Positions 17,411-26,139 of a stretch of 64,000 nucleotides of DNA are shown one piece after another (positions within the stretch are counted from its first letter, which is position 1; every line of letters starts with the position of its first letter). The notes beneath the pieces were generated by a model that was not told where the DNA came from, did not search any database, and saw only the letters and a list, made by a program, of their open reading frames with translations. The stretch is from contig JAGKWY010000001.1 in the NCBI GenBank assembly GCA_021151625.1, positions 34,955-98,954 of the forward strand. The letters run 5' to 3'. Position numbers and translations under genes: made by a program. The DNA is from Gammaproteobacteria bacterium (GTDB lineage: Bacteria > Pseudomonadota > Gammaproteobacteria > Pseudomonadales > Cellvibrionaceae).

Positions 17411-17884
17411 ATGAAAAAAAGTCTTTTGAGTGCTGTGTCCCTGATGGTTTTGGGGGTTGCCTCTGTCTCAGCTAATGCTAATCAATTGGTCGCAACACAA
17501 AGTTTCACTGCCAGCAATTGTGCCTGGGTGCAGAATTACACCAGTGCGTATGAGTCTGGCTATAGTCTGGTTTGTGATGGTGCCACTGCTGTCACCAAGA
17601 AAGTTGTGCACGTCAACAATACCTGTACCTTTCCTTCTGTGGGCAGCGGTTACAGTTTGACGGCAGCGAGTTGTACCAATTTCAGTGTGTATAAAGTTAT
17701 TGTCCCCCCGCTTTCTGCTTGTCAGGCATCGGGAAAGTATGGCGTGCTCTATATGAAGAATGCGTATGTGCCTTCAATGTCAACAATTATGCCCCAGGCA
17801 AATGCTTATTGCGGGAGTTGTGGGGTAGTCACATTGTCAACTGGCAACAGTATGTACCTGGATCTTTATTGTGGAAAACAATAA
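17411..17884 (+). CDS. Small secreted cysteine-containing protein, unknown function
   Basis: 157 residues with a clear signal peptide (MKKSLLSAVSLMVLGVASV, cleaved after SANA). The mature part has several spaced cysteines (NCAWVQ, LVCDG, NTCTF, SCTNF, ACQAS, YCGSCG, LYCGK), suggesting a disulfide-bonded periplasmic or extracellular fold. A GTAAAGGAGC ribosome site precedes the ATG. I recognise no family. It is monocistronic: a strong terminator follows directly. Confidence 0.75.
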   Translation: MKKSLLSAVSLMVLGVASVSANANQLVATQSFTASNCAWVQNYTSAYESGYSLVCDGATAVTKKVVHVNNTCTFPSVGSGYSLTAASCTNFSVYKVIVPPLSACQASGKYGVLYMKNAYVPSMSTIMPQANAYCGSCGVVTLSTGNSMYLDLYCGKQ

Positions 17885-17913
17885 CTAGATACTGATTGTC
17901 ACACTGTGAGGCT

Positions 17914-17946
17914 AAAAAGCGAACCGGATTTCCGGTTCGCTTTTTT
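17914..17946. terminator. Bidirectional rho-independent terminator
   Basis: A long perfect stem (AAAAAGCGAACCGGA with TCCGGTTCGCTTTTT) with A-rich and T-rich flanks lies between two convergent genes (17411 plus and 17956 minus), so it can stop both. Confidence 0.9.
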
Positions 17947-17955
17947 ATTGTGCAT

Positions 17956-18516
17956 TTAATTTTGCGGCGGTTGGGTGGTTTGAAAAGCCGGGTAGGATTG
18001 AATGCTGGAATAAAAATTTTCCAGATTGGTATGTTGGGAAAAATCTACCTGCTTGCGCAATTTGCACCAGCCGATATAACAGGCCAAGCGCAGTTGCGCG
18101 TCGGTATAGGGTGGAGCTAAGGGCAATTGCAGTTGGTTGAGTTCTGTAACGGTGGATTCAATTCGCGCGGCCTGGCGTTGCAGATAGGGAATCGGTTGAA
18201 TATCCACGCCATCGCGCTTGATGAAAAATAAATTCACCGTAGTGTCCAGCGCTGTGTTCACCAAACAAAACTCATCCAGCTCTTGCGCAGTTTTACAAAA
18301 CGTTTGCCCAGTCTTTTCGCGCAGGTATTTAATAATGGAGCTGGAGTCGGTTAAAAATGTTGGGCCATCTTCAAGAAAGGGAACGCGTTTGGTGGGTGAT
18401 TTAACCGCACTGCCTGCTTGATCAGTTTCAATAAATTCACAATCCAAACCTGTTTCCAAAATTACTATGCGCACGTGCCTGACAAAGGGCGATGTAAAAC
18501 TGCCGTAGAGCTTCAT
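17956..18516 (-). CDS. Glutathione S-transferase family protein
   Basis: 186 residues. The N-terminal thioredoxin-like domain starts MKLYGSFTSPFVRHVRIVI (a Ser in the catalytic region) and has KRVPFLEDG, with the cis-proline, followed by LTDSSSIIKYL, the glutathione-binding DSSSI. The C-terminal helical half is present but a little short for the ~200-residue family. It lies 13 bases behind the SnoaL/DUF4440-like gene on the same strand, so the two are probably one transcript. The substrate is unknown. Confidence 0.9.
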   Translation of the reverse strand: MKLYGSFTSPFVRHVRIVILETGLDCEFIETDQAGSAVKSPTKRVPFLEDGPTFLTDSSSIIKYLREKTGQTFCKTAQELDEFCLVNTALDTTVNLFFIKRDGVDIQPIPYLQRQAARIESTVTELNQLQLPLAPPYTDAQLRLACYIGWCKLRKQVDFSQHTNLENFYSSIQSYPAFQTTQPPQN

Positions 18517-18529
18517 AACTACCTCTCGC

Positions 18530-18991
18530 TTATTGTGTTACCGGCGGTGGAAATTTAAATGCCTGGCGCGCGAGCAGTTTCCATTCGCCTTGCTGTTTTT
18601 GCCATACCAGCAGTACACCCAGTTTGATGGTGTTGGCGACACCGCCATCTTTAATATCCGCATTGAGAATGTGGCGCACCAACGCGGTATCGCCAGAAAT
18701 GCTGATAGTTTGCTCACTCAAATCCATAGTCACAAAATCGGATTTGCCGCTGACAATTTTCTCGATAAATTCCGCCTGGTTTTCAATGTGCCCGCCGGAG
18801 TGTCCGTAGCTTAGCAGCGGTGATGAGAGCGCTTTCAGGGCTTTGGCATCGGCGTCGATCATGGCCAACCGCAGGGCGGCGACCTTCTTGCTAACAGTAT
18901 CTGTATCTTTATCAGCTGCTAGTAGTTGTGGACTTACCAGGCTGGCCAGCAAGCTGACCGACAGTAACAGGGATTTAAGGCTTGGATTCAT
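18530..18991 (-). CDS. Exported NTF2-like (DUF4440) protein
   Basis: 153 residues. A signal peptide (SLLLSVSLLASLVSPQLLA) is followed by an NTF2-like domain: an N-terminal helix (LRLAMIDADAKALKALSSPL), the LSYGHSGGHIENQAEFIEKI segment and a curved sheet (LVRHILNADIKDGG, LLVWQKQQGEWKLLARQAF). The FPPP end is seen in relatives of DUF4440. The family binds small ligands; no catalytic role can be given. It probably leads a two-gene operon with the glutathione transferase. Confidence 0.85.
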   Translation of the reverse strand: MNPSLKSLLLSVSLLASLVSPQLLAADKDTDTVSKKVAALRLAMIDADAKALKALSSPLLSYGHSGGHIENQAEFIEKIVSGKSDFVTMDLSEQTISISGDTALVRHILNADIKDGGVANTIKLGVLLVWQKQQGEWKLLARQAFKFPPPVTQ

Positions 18992-19253
18992 TGGTTGAGG
19001 CTCCGCGGGTGGATGGGTGAGTGCGCGACCGAATAACCATCTTATTGATTTGGGTTGAAATTCTAGCCTTTAAATCAAGGGGGCGACAGAACAATTATGT
19101 AAAACCATGCTGAGTGGAAATCTGGATATTCCAAGACGGTTTTTGACAAAAATGCTTATTCTAACGACACTGATGAGAAGCCTGTCACGCTTTGTGCTGG
19201 TGGGGTTTTCGGCAGAAGCAGGCTTGTCTTAATCAACTTAAGGGAGTTGTGGT

Positions 19254-19574
19254 ATGCGGGAACTTCATAAATCGGTAGCGGGCGCTTCCAGACCCGCCGG
19301 TAAATCCTCTCTGGCCGAACGGTTGCAGCATGTGGTTGATGACCGTCGCGGTATTCACAAAGCTGTGCCCATAGATCTGGGCCGTTACCTGAATGAATTG
19401 CAATTGCTGGCACTACACAGCCTGGAAAGCTTTGGTTGGCATTTGTGGTTTGTACGGCGGCCGTTATTTATGCAGCCAATTGTGGTGGTTACCAACCCTG
19501 AGTCTACCCAGCACGCGGTGTTGGAAGAGGACGGTTCAGTTAATCTGAAGCCGCAATTGCATATTCGCCATTAG
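19254..19574 (+). CDS. Conserved hypothetical protein, 106 aa
   Basis: 106 residues, soluble. A good AAGGGAG (19240-19246) supports the ATG. The second half, SFGWHLWFVRRPLFMQPIVV followed by VLEEDGSVNLKPQLHIRH, looks like a small family I have seen in pseudomonad-like bacteria (W-x-FVRRPLF then EEDG). No function is known to me. No neighbour overlap suggests a partner. Confidence 0.7.
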   Translation: MRELHKSVAGASRPAGKSSLAERLQHVVDDRRGIHKAVPIDLGRYLNELQLLALHSLESFGWHLWFVRRPLFMQPIVVVTNPESTQHAVLEEDGSVNLKPQLHIRH

Positions 19575-19656
19575 TTGCGCAGCGGCAGAATTATTCAGGA
19601 TGGATTCAGTCGAAAAATCCTAGCATCAATACCGTACCCATTTCGGAGTTGATGCC

Positions 19657-20181
19657 ATGAAAAAAATTCTGTCGACTGCAATCATTGCTCTCTGTTCCCT
19701 GGCATTTTCCGGGTGTGGAGGCGAGTCGCGCGCAGCCGATGATCCGCATCATGACGACTATGTGCCAGAGCTACGTGTGTTTGACTTGATCGATAGTTAC
19801 GATACCGACACCGCCAAACCAAATCATCCTCCGCTGGCGCTGAGTCCTTATTTATACGATGGTTTATTTGATGTTTTCTGGCAGGTAAATAGCCTGGAAG
19901 ATTACACCGTTACTTTGCGCATTAATAATCGTCCGACTCTCACCAATAGCCTGGTTGTTCACTCGCAAGTCTGTGGTGCTGGGCGTCGCTGCGATCAGGG
20001 TGGCAACTGGATATGTGAATACACTAATGACTTTTATATGTCTTGCGATGGCTCCAGCTTTGAACGGGACATCTACCCACTAGTAAGCAAGGTACCGCAA
20101 CTGGTTTACTTGTTATTAGAGGTGTGTGATACGAATTCCGGTTACTGTGAATATGATTATTATCCCGTAACGCTGGAATAA
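19657..20181 (+). CDS. Putative lipoprotein, unknown function
   Basis: 174 residues. The signal MKKILSTAIIALCSLAF is followed by the lipobox SGC (Cys20), so it is likely lipid-anchored. The mature protein is acidic and has paired cysteines (VCGAGRRCDQG, ICEY, SCDG, VCDTNSGYCEYDYYP). I recognise no family. It appears to be transcribed alone. Confidence 0.75.
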   Translation: MKKILSTAIIALCSLAFSGCGGESRAADDPHHDDYVPELRVFDLIDSYDTDTAKPNHPPLALSPYLYDGLFDVFWQVNSLEDYTVTLRINNRPTLTNSLVVHSQVCGAGRRCDQGGNWICEYTNDFYMSCDGSSFERDIYPLVSKVPQLVYLLLEVCDTNSGYCEYDYYPVTLE

Positions 20182-20278
20182 TCTCATGCGTCAAATTATT
20201 TGAGCACAGGGATAGTGCTGGATAATTTTCCTCCTCCTCGTCATGCTAGCTGTTTCCGCCAACCAAACGATCTAGCGC

Positions 20279-21043
20279 ATGATTTCCGATCCTTTTTTTT
20301 ATTTCCTTGCTGTTCCTGTTGTCATTTTAGTCGGTATGTCCAAAGGCGGCTTTGGTGGCGGTTTTGGCACACTTGCGGTTCCTTTATTGGCCCTGATGAT
20401 TGATCCACGTTTGGCGGCTGCTATTTTATTGCCGATATTGTGCAGTATGGATGCAGTCAGCTTGTGGAGTTTTCGTGGGACCTGGGACAAGCTCAATTTA
20501 AAAATCTTATTACCTGGTGCTCTGCTGGGAACTGTTGCTGGTGCGCTGACTTTTGAAATGACCAATGCCGATTGGATCAGGTTGATCATTGGTTTGTTAG
20601 CAATTTATTTTGTGGTGCACTATTTGTGGGGGAAGCGTTTTCTGGAGCAACTGCAAGCGCACAAACCGAATAAGGTGGCGGGTAGTTTCTGGGGGGCAGT
20701 GGCTGGCTACGTAAGTTATATCGCCCATGCTGGCGGTCCGCCCGTGGCGATTTATCTCTTGCCTCAACATCTGTCCAAGTCTGCTTTGGCGGGCACTACA
20801 ATCCTGTTTTTTGCCATTATTAATTTTATTAAATTGATCCCCTATGTGTGGCTTGGGCAAATCAATGGCGAGTCATTTTATACATCACTGGTGTTATTGC
20901 CTCTGGCCCCTCTGGGGGTGATGTTGGGGGTTTATCTACATCACCGGGTTAGTGACCGAGTGTTTTACTGGGTCAGCTATGGCTTTTTGCTTTTGGCGGG
21001 AATTAAGCTAAGTTACGAAGGGGCTTTGGGGCTACTGAGTTAG
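20279..21043 (+). CDS. Sulfite exporter TauE/SafE family permease
   Basis: 254 residues, about eight membrane segments. The family pattern is clear: MSKGGFGGGFGTLAVPLLAL near the N-terminus, then a repeat-like second half with GYVSYIAHAGGPPVAIYLLP. TauE/SafE proteins move sulfite, sulfoacetate or other organosulfur anions; the substrate here is unknown. No ribosome site is visible before the ATG. The genes on both sides are unrelated. Confidence 0.92.
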   Translation: MISDPFFYFLAVPVVILVGMSKGGFGGGFGTLAVPLLALMIDPRLAAAILLPILCSMDAVSLWSFRGTWDKLNLKILLPGALLGTVAGALTFEMTNADWIRLIIGLLAIYFVVHYLWGKRFLEQLQAHKPNKVAGSFWGAVAGYVSYIAHAGGPPVAIYLLPQHLSKSALAGTTILFFAIINFIKLIPYVWLGQINGESFYTSLVLLPLAPLGVMLGVYLHHRVSDRVFYWVSYGFLLLAGIKLSYEGALGLLS

Positions 21044-21173
21044 TAGATGTAGATGGTGTCGCTGGAATTTGTGCTTGAATTAGGTATCATGCCAGCGCGA
21101 GGCTCACAGCCATCAGTATTTTCTGGGGCGCCAGCCAGATTTGGCCAGATTATTAAGCTAAAGGAATCAAACG

Positions 21174-21698
21174 ATGAAAAATTGGTTATTTGCGTTGCTC
21201 ATGGGGATGCCTGCGGTAGTTGTTGCTGGCGATAATACAACGGGTGGTTTTTATTTGGGTGGCGGTGCGGCAGATCTAAAAATGCGCTTTGATGAGGGTG
21301 GATCTTCGGATTGGACTATTGGTGAGATCCTCGGTGGTTATAAGCATAACGCTTTTGTGGGCGGTGAAGCACGACTTGGATATGGGTCGGAAAACGGAGT
21401 GGATTTGGTTTACTCATCGATTTACTATCGTACAGAAAGCACTAATGACACTGCCAAAACCTACCTCCTATTTGGTTATACCTTTGGGCAGGCTATGCTT
21501 GATGTTGGGCCAGGGCAAGATGATACAATGAGTTTGAATGGTTTTTCTTACGGTGCGGGTGTAGGGTTTCCGGTAACTAATTCATTAAATTTTAATCTGG
21601 AATACCGCATGGTTCTCGACGGTGATGTTAAGTATGAAGACGAAAGCTTGGGCTTGGAGTTTAGCGGTGTTTCTGTGAATGTGGATTATCGCTTCTAA
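21174..21698 (+). CDS. Small outer-membrane beta-barrel protein
   Basis: 174 residues with a signal peptide (cleavage after VVVAG). The rest alternates polar and hydrophobic residues in strands (GGFYLGGGAADLKMRF, AFVGGEARLGYG, LNFNLEYRMVLDGDV) and ends VNVDYRF, with the C-terminal Phe needed for BAM insertion. Size fits an eight-stranded OmpA/OmpW-like barrel. AAAGGAA precedes the ATG. A terminator follows. Confidence 0.85.
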   Translation: MKNWLFALLMGMPAVVVAGDNTTGGFYLGGGAADLKMRFDEGGSSDWTIGEILGGYKHNAFVGGEARLGYGSENGVDLVYSSIYYRTESTNDTAKTYLLFGYTFGQAMLDVGPGQDDTMSLNGFSYGAGVGFPVTNSLNFNLEYRMVLDGDVKYEDESLGLEFSGVSVNVDYRF

Positions 21699-21721
21699 AT
21701 GTTGCAGTCAATTGTAAGACG

Positions 21722-21752
21722 ACAAAAAAAGGGCACCTCAGGTGCCTTTTTT
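21722..21752. terminator. Bidirectional rho-independent terminator
   Basis: GGCACC (21732-21737), loop TCA, GGTGCC (21741-21746), with A and T runs on either side. It sits between convergent genes and overlaps the last codons of the minus-strand gene at 21751. Confidence 0.85.
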
Positions 21753-22248
21753 AGTTAACTCCAGCAGTTGATTGGTTTAGCTCAGGCGTTGGTTGTGCGC
21801 TGCTGCTAGAACTTCCCGGCAAAGTGCAATGATAATTGATTTTTTCTTCTATTTTGGCTGCAGCACTGGTTGTTTTTTGCTGTTGCTTCCAAAATTTACA
21901 TTCCACACTATTTTGTTTGGCCTTCAATAATTTTTCCCGCCGCTCAGTCTCCGCTTTATTTTCCATTTTTTCTTCTCGTCGGGCCTCAGCTTCCGCAAGA
22001 AATGCCGCGTGGGTCATTTCTGGTCTGGTATCTAGCGAGGAGCTTTGAGAAAAATTTGATGCGTCATTCTTCAGCGATGCGTCTTTCTGTTCAATTTGGG
22101 TAATTGCCGCTTGCATAGCGTCACTATGCTGTTGATGTTTCGATGTAGTATCCATAGCTTGCCCTTTAGGCATTAGCAGGTAAACGGTTAATCCACCTAT
22201 AGTGATCAATGCTGCCCCAATTATAATTGCCTTTTTACCAAGTTCCAT
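21751..22248 (-). CDS. Hypothetical single-pass membrane protein
   Basis: 165 residues. One N-terminal membrane segment (AIIIGAALITIGGLTVYLL) anchors a charged helical region (AEARREEKMENKAETERREK) that could form a coiled coil, and a short C-terminal part with two cysteines (VECKFWKQ and YHCTLPG) and a Ser-rich tail. I recognise no family. It lies 41 bases downstream of yjdM on the same strand and may be co-transcribed with it. Confidence 0.65.
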   Translation of the reverse strand: MELGKKAIIIGAALITIGGLTVYLLMPKGQAMDTTSKHQQHSDAMQAAITQIEQKDASLKNDASNFSQSSSLDTRPEMTHAAFLAEAEARREEKMENKAETERREKLLKAKQNSVECKFWKQQQKTTSAAAKIEEKINYHCTLPGSSSSSAQPTPELNQSTAGVN

Positions 22249-22289
22249 TGCGTGCTCCTGTATGCAATTGGTTGTGTAATCTTTACCGC

Positions 22290-22628
22290 TTAGGCTTTTT
22301 TAACAAATTCTGATTTCAACATCATGGCACCATGACCATCGACTTTACAGTCCAGATCATGATCGCCATCAGTGAGGCGCACGATTTTTACTTTGGTGCC
22401 CACTTTAATAACTGATGAAGTACCTTTAATTTTTAAATCTTTAATAACGGTGGCATTGTCACCATCAGCCAATAAATTGCCATTGGCATCGCGCACAATA
22501 AGTGCGTCATTGTTAATGCTTGCTGCGGCTTTTGGCCATTCGTGTGCACACTCGGGGCACACGAAGTTATCGCCGTCCTCATAGGTATATTCGGAATTGC
22601 ACTGGGTGCAATTGGGTAGCGAGTTCAT
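22290..22628 (-). CDS. yjdM: YjdM/PhnA family zinc-ribbon protein
   Basis: 112 residues from ATG 22628 (an upstream in-frame GTG at 22646 would add six residues). The N-terminal zinc ribbon has CTQC and CPEC; the rest is the PhnA C-terminal domain (ALIVRDANGNLLADGDNATV, then LKIKGTSSVIKVGTKVK and VDGHGAMMLKSEFVKKA). Length matches the family. Despite its old name it is not needed for phosphonate breakdown; its role is not settled. Confidence 0.93.
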   Translation of the reverse strand: MNSLPNCTQCNSEYTYEDGDNFVCPECAHEWPKAAASINNDALIVRDANGNLLADGDNATVIKDLKIKGTSSVIKVGTKVKIVRLTDGDHDLDCKVDGHGAMMLKSEFVKKA

Positions 22629-22662
22629 AAAAGTCTTCTTGTGCACATAATAAAATTGAGTG

Positions 22663-22735
22663 GGTTGGAAGAGCCTGGCGACTTCCGACTAATTCGGCTG
22701 TCGTCAATGTTGGAAGTCGCTGCGCTCTTCCAACC
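22663..22735. repeat. 73-base nested palindrome, REP/MITE-like, downstream of tex
   Basis: Outer arms GGTTGGAAGAGC (22663-22674) and GCTCTTCCAACC (22724-22735) match perfectly over 12 bases. Inside, GCGACTTCC (22678-22686) and GGAAGTCGC (22712-22720) form a second perfect 9-bp stem. It lies between yjdM and tex. The structure is that of an interspersed palindromic repeat; on the minus strand it may also protect or terminate the tex transcript. Confidence 0.65.
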
Positions 22736-22749
22736 TACAGAGTAAAAAG

Positions 22750-25089
22750 TTATTTCTTTTTCATCGCCTGCTGCAGCAATGCACCAAGGCTTCCGGTACT
22801 GGCTGGCGCAGGGTTGTTTTTCTGCGCTGCACGCTGTTGGTTTTGCGATGGCGAGCGGTTGCCACCTTTATTGCCCTCGACCTTTTCACCGGGAGTATCA
22901 TCCAGTCGCAGCGACAGTGCGATACGTTTGCGCGGCACATCTACTTCCATTACTTTTGCCTTGACTATATCGCCTGCTTTAACCGCTTCGCGTGGATCTT
23001 TGATGAAATTATGCGAAAGCGCTGAGATATGTACCAAGCCATCCTGATGCACACCAATATCCACAAAGGCACCGAAGTTAGTGACGTTGGTGACAGTGCC
23101 TTCCAGAATCATACCGGGCACCAAGTCAGTAATTTCTTCCACGCCATCCTGGAATTGCGCCGTTTTAAATTCCGGGCGTGGGTCGCGGCCGGGTTTGTCC
23201 AATTCTTTGATGATGTCGGTTACGGTGGGTACACCGAATTTTTCATCGGTATAGTCCGCCGCTTTTAACCCGCGCAGGAATGATGAGTCGCCAATCAGGC
23301 CTTTTAAGTCACGCGTATTTTTCTGCGCGATTTTTTCTACCACTGAATAAGATTCCGGGTGCACAGCTGATGCATCGAGCGGGTTGTCGCCATCGGCAAC
23401 ACGCAAAAATCCTGCCGCTTGTTCAAAGGTTTTTTCACCGAAGCGTGGGACTTTTTTCAGTGCTGCACGCGAGGAAAATACGCCGTTCTGGTTGCGGAAT
23501 TCCACAATATTGTTAGCGAGGGTGGTATTCAAACCGGATACCCGTGCGAGCAATGCGGCCGAGGCGGTATTTACTTCCACACCTACCGCGTTCACACAGT
23601 CCTCAACTACGGCGTCGAGCGAGCGTGCAAGTTGTGACTGGGAAACGTCGTGTTGGTATTGGCCCACGCCGATAGATTTAGGATCGATTTTTACCAATTC
23701 TGCGAGTGGGTCTTGTAAACGGCGCGCAATAGAAATGGCGCCGCGAATGGTTACGTCCAAATCCGGAAATTCTTTTGCTGCATATTCAGACGCAGAGTAA
23801 ACCGATGCACCGGCTTCGCTCACGATCACGGTGCTCGCGTTAATATCGCTGTGTCTTTTCAAAACATCTTTAGCAAATTTTTCGGTTTCACGCGATGCAG
23901 TACCGTTGCCAATGGCAATCAAACCTACGTTATGTTTGTTGCACAGGTGCACCAGGATCGCTTCGGATTCGGCAATTTTATTCAGTGGTGGTGTTGGATA
24001 CATTACGCAGTGATCGAGCACTTTACCGGTTGCATCCACCACCGCGACTTTCACACCGGTACGCATACCAGGGTCCAGGCCGATGGTGGCTTTTTGGCCT
24101 GCTGGTGCAGCAAGCAATAAATCTTTTAAATTGGATGCGAACACTTTAATTGCTTCTTCTTCGGCTTTTTCACGCAGCTCACCAAGCAAATCAGTTTCCA
24201 GATGCGTTAATAATTTTACTCGCCAGGTCCAACGCACCACTTCCGCCAACCAGCCATCTGCTGCGCGACCGCTATCTTTCACTTGCCAGTGTTCAGCGAT
24301 CATGGTTTCGCAAGGGTGGCCTTTGCTCACCGCATTGGCTTCGTCATCGCCCACCTTAATGGTGATGCTCAGTACACCTTCGTTGCGGCCGCGGAACATC
24401 GCCAGTGCGCGATGTGACGGAACCGATTTAAGCGCTTCATCGTGCTCAAAGTAATCGCGGAATTTTTGTACTTCTTGCGAGGTATCAGTAGCTTTTTCTG
24501 GCACGGCGCGCGCCGACAGAGTCGCTTCATTGTGAAGGAAATGGCGCAAACGGCCGAGCAGTTCAGCATCTTCACTGAATTTTTCCATAAGGATGTACTT
24601 GGCACCGTCGAGCGCTGATTTCACATCGTTGATGTTGTGCTCGGCGTTGAAATATTTCGCTGCTTCTACTTCTGGTGCGAGTGTTGGGTCGGCCAGCAAG
24701 GCTTCAGCCAATGGCTCCAGACCTGCCTCTTTGGCGATTTGGCCTTTGGTGCGGCGCTTGGGTTTGTACGGCAGGTAGAGGTCTTCCAAACGGTTTTTGG
24801 TATCGGCGATGGAGACTTCGTGCTCCAGTTCAGGAGTCAGCTTGCCCTGTTCGCCGATGGATTTCAGGATCGCCGCGCGGCGCTCTTCCAGCTCGCGCAG
24901 GTAACGCAAACGCTCTTCCAGGGTACGCATTTGCGAATCGTCCAGCCCGCCGGTCACCTCTTTCCGGTAGCGCGAGATAAAGGGCACAGTCGCGCCTTCA
25001 TCCAGCAGCCCCACGGCGGCGCTAACTTGTTGTTCCTGAACGTTTAATTCATCGGCGATGCGTTTGGCAATACTGGGCAAACTGGTCAT
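22750..25089 (-). CDS. tex: Transcription accessory protein Tex
   Basis: 779 residues from ATG 25089. This start matches the family N-terminus (IAKRIADELNVQEQQVSAAV, then LLDEGATVPFISRYRKEVTG); upstream in-frame Met codons would add an unrelated 16 residues. The YqgF-like nuclease fold (IGLDPGMRTGVKVAVVD), the helix-hairpin-helix region (VNTASAALLARVSGL) and the C-terminal S1 RNA-binding domain (GMILEGTVTNVTNFGAFVDI) are all present. A basic low-complexity tail ends in KKK. Tex is a conserved nucleic-acid-binding factor affecting transcription. Confidence 0.96.
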   Translation of the reverse strand: MTSLPSIAKRIADELNVQEQQVSAAVGLLDEGATVPFISRYRKEVTGGLDDSQMRTLEERLRYLRELEERRAAILKSIGEQGKLTPELEHEVSIADTKNRLEDLYLPYKPKRRTKGQIAKEAGLEPLAEALLADPTLAPEVEAAKYFNAEHNINDVKSALDGAKYILMEKFSEDAELLGRLRHFLHNEATLSARAVPEKATDTSQEVQKFRDYFEHDEALKSVPSHRALAMFRGRNEGVLSITIKVGDDEANAVSKGHPCETMIAEHWQVKDSGRAADGWLAEVVRWTWRVKLLTHLETDLLGELREKAEEEAIKVFASNLKDLLLAAPAGQKATIGLDPGMRTGVKVAVVDATGKVLDHCVMYPTPPLNKIAESEAILVHLCNKHNVGLIAIGNGTASRETEKFAKDVLKRHSDINASTVIVSEAGASVYSASEYAAKEFPDLDVTIRGAISIARRLQDPLAELVKIDPKSIGVGQYQHDVSQSQLARSLDAVVEDCVNAVGVEVNTASAALLARVSGLNTTLANNIVEFRNQNGVFSSRAALKKVPRFGEKTFEQAAGFLRVADGDNPLDASAVHPESYSVVEKIAQKNTRDLKGLIGDSSFLRGLKAADYTDEKFGVPTVTDIIKELDKPGRDPRPEFKTAQFQDGVEEITDLVPGMILEGTVTNVTNFGAFVDIGVHQDGLVHISALSHNFIKDPREAVKAGDIVKAKVMEVDVPRKRIALSLRLDDTPGEKVEGNKGGNRSPSQNQQRAAQKNNPAPASTGSLGALLQQAMKKK

Positions 25090-25319
25090 AAATCGGACTC
25101 GTGTTACGGCGGAATCGAAGGGCACCATTATCGCCAAAAACCCAAGGCCCGCCAGACTTGAATTTGCCTGCTATTTATGGGCGGAAAACGTGGGTACAGG
25201 TGACATTGAGCGGCGGCAGCAAAAAAATTTCAGGATCGGTGAATCTGGCGGCCGTGCATCTGCATCTTAATGATCAGTAACCGCAGCAATGGCTGCTGCG
25301 TTCAACCCAGGGAGTCATT

Positions 25320-26111
25320 ATGAAATCGCTAATTTCTTTTCTGCTGGCAGTGGCTGCCAGCTCCGCTGTGGCGGGTGAGGGCTGCAATTTGCAAATCGAT
25401 GCGGGTCTGCGTGTTTCGCCCGATGTGCTCGAGTTTTATGACCAGGATAAGGCGGTCTATCAAATTAAAGATGGCCGTTATTTGGTGGTGGATGGCAAAT
25501 CGCTCAGTTTGGATGCTGCACAGCAGGCGATGGTGGCGCAATACGATCGGCAAGTACGCACACTGGTCCCGGAGGTTCGCGACATGGCGCTGGATGGAAT
25601 TGATCTGGCGATTCTTGGTGTGACGGCAGCGTTTGATGAGCTACTGGGCGAGCGCAATAAAGTTTCCATGCAATTGCGTGACGAATTGAATCATTTAAAA
25701 GGTGATGTGCGCCGCTATTTTGATCATGAAATTATTAGCCTGGGGCGCGAGCAAGACGATGCGCCGGAATTATTTGGAAAATATTTTGAAACGCGCATGG
25801 AACGCATAGTGGAAACCTCGGTGCAGGATTCCATTGGCCAGATTATGTTTGCGATGGGCAAAGAAATTATTGCTTCTGGCGGTGATATGGAGGCATTCGG
25901 GGCGCGTATGGATCGCTTTGGTAAAACCCTGGAAACACAAATGCAAGCGCAGTCCACCCGACTGGAGGCGCGCGGCGTCAGTCTGTGTCATGCGGCAACC
26001 GCCGTTAATGCGACAGAGGATCGGCTGCGCAGCGCTGTGCCGAATATCCGCGCACTGGATTTGATTCGTATAAATGCAGCTGATACTGAAAATGCTGCAG
26101 TAGAAATTTAA
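25320..26111 (+). CDS. yggN: YggN/DUF2884 family exported protein
   Basis: 263 residues with a signal peptide (cleaved after SSAVAG). The DUF2884 features are GCNLQIDAGLRVSPDVLEF, then YLVVDGKSLSLDAAQQAMV and VREVRDMALDGIDLAILG-like text, followed by long helices. The family is periplasmic and of unknown function. A CAGGGAG ribosome site precedes the ATG. It lies 28 bases upstream of a GIN-domain gene on the same strand, so a two-gene operon is likely. Confidence 0.88.
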   Translation: MKSLISFLLAVAASSAVAGEGCNLQIDAGLRVSPDVLEFYDQDKAVYQIKDGRYLVVDGKSLSLDAAQQAMVAQYDRQVRTLVPEVRDMALDGIDLAILGVTAAFDELLGERNKVSMQLRDELNHLKGDVRRYFDHEIISLGREQDDAPELFGKYFETRMERIVETSVQDSIGQIMFAMGKEIIASGGDMEAFGARMDRFGKTLETQMQAQSTRLEARGVSLCHAATAVNATEDRLRSAVPNIRALDLIRINAADTENAAVEI

Positions 26112-26139
26112 TCTTTTAAGAAAATTATTGGAGCTCATT

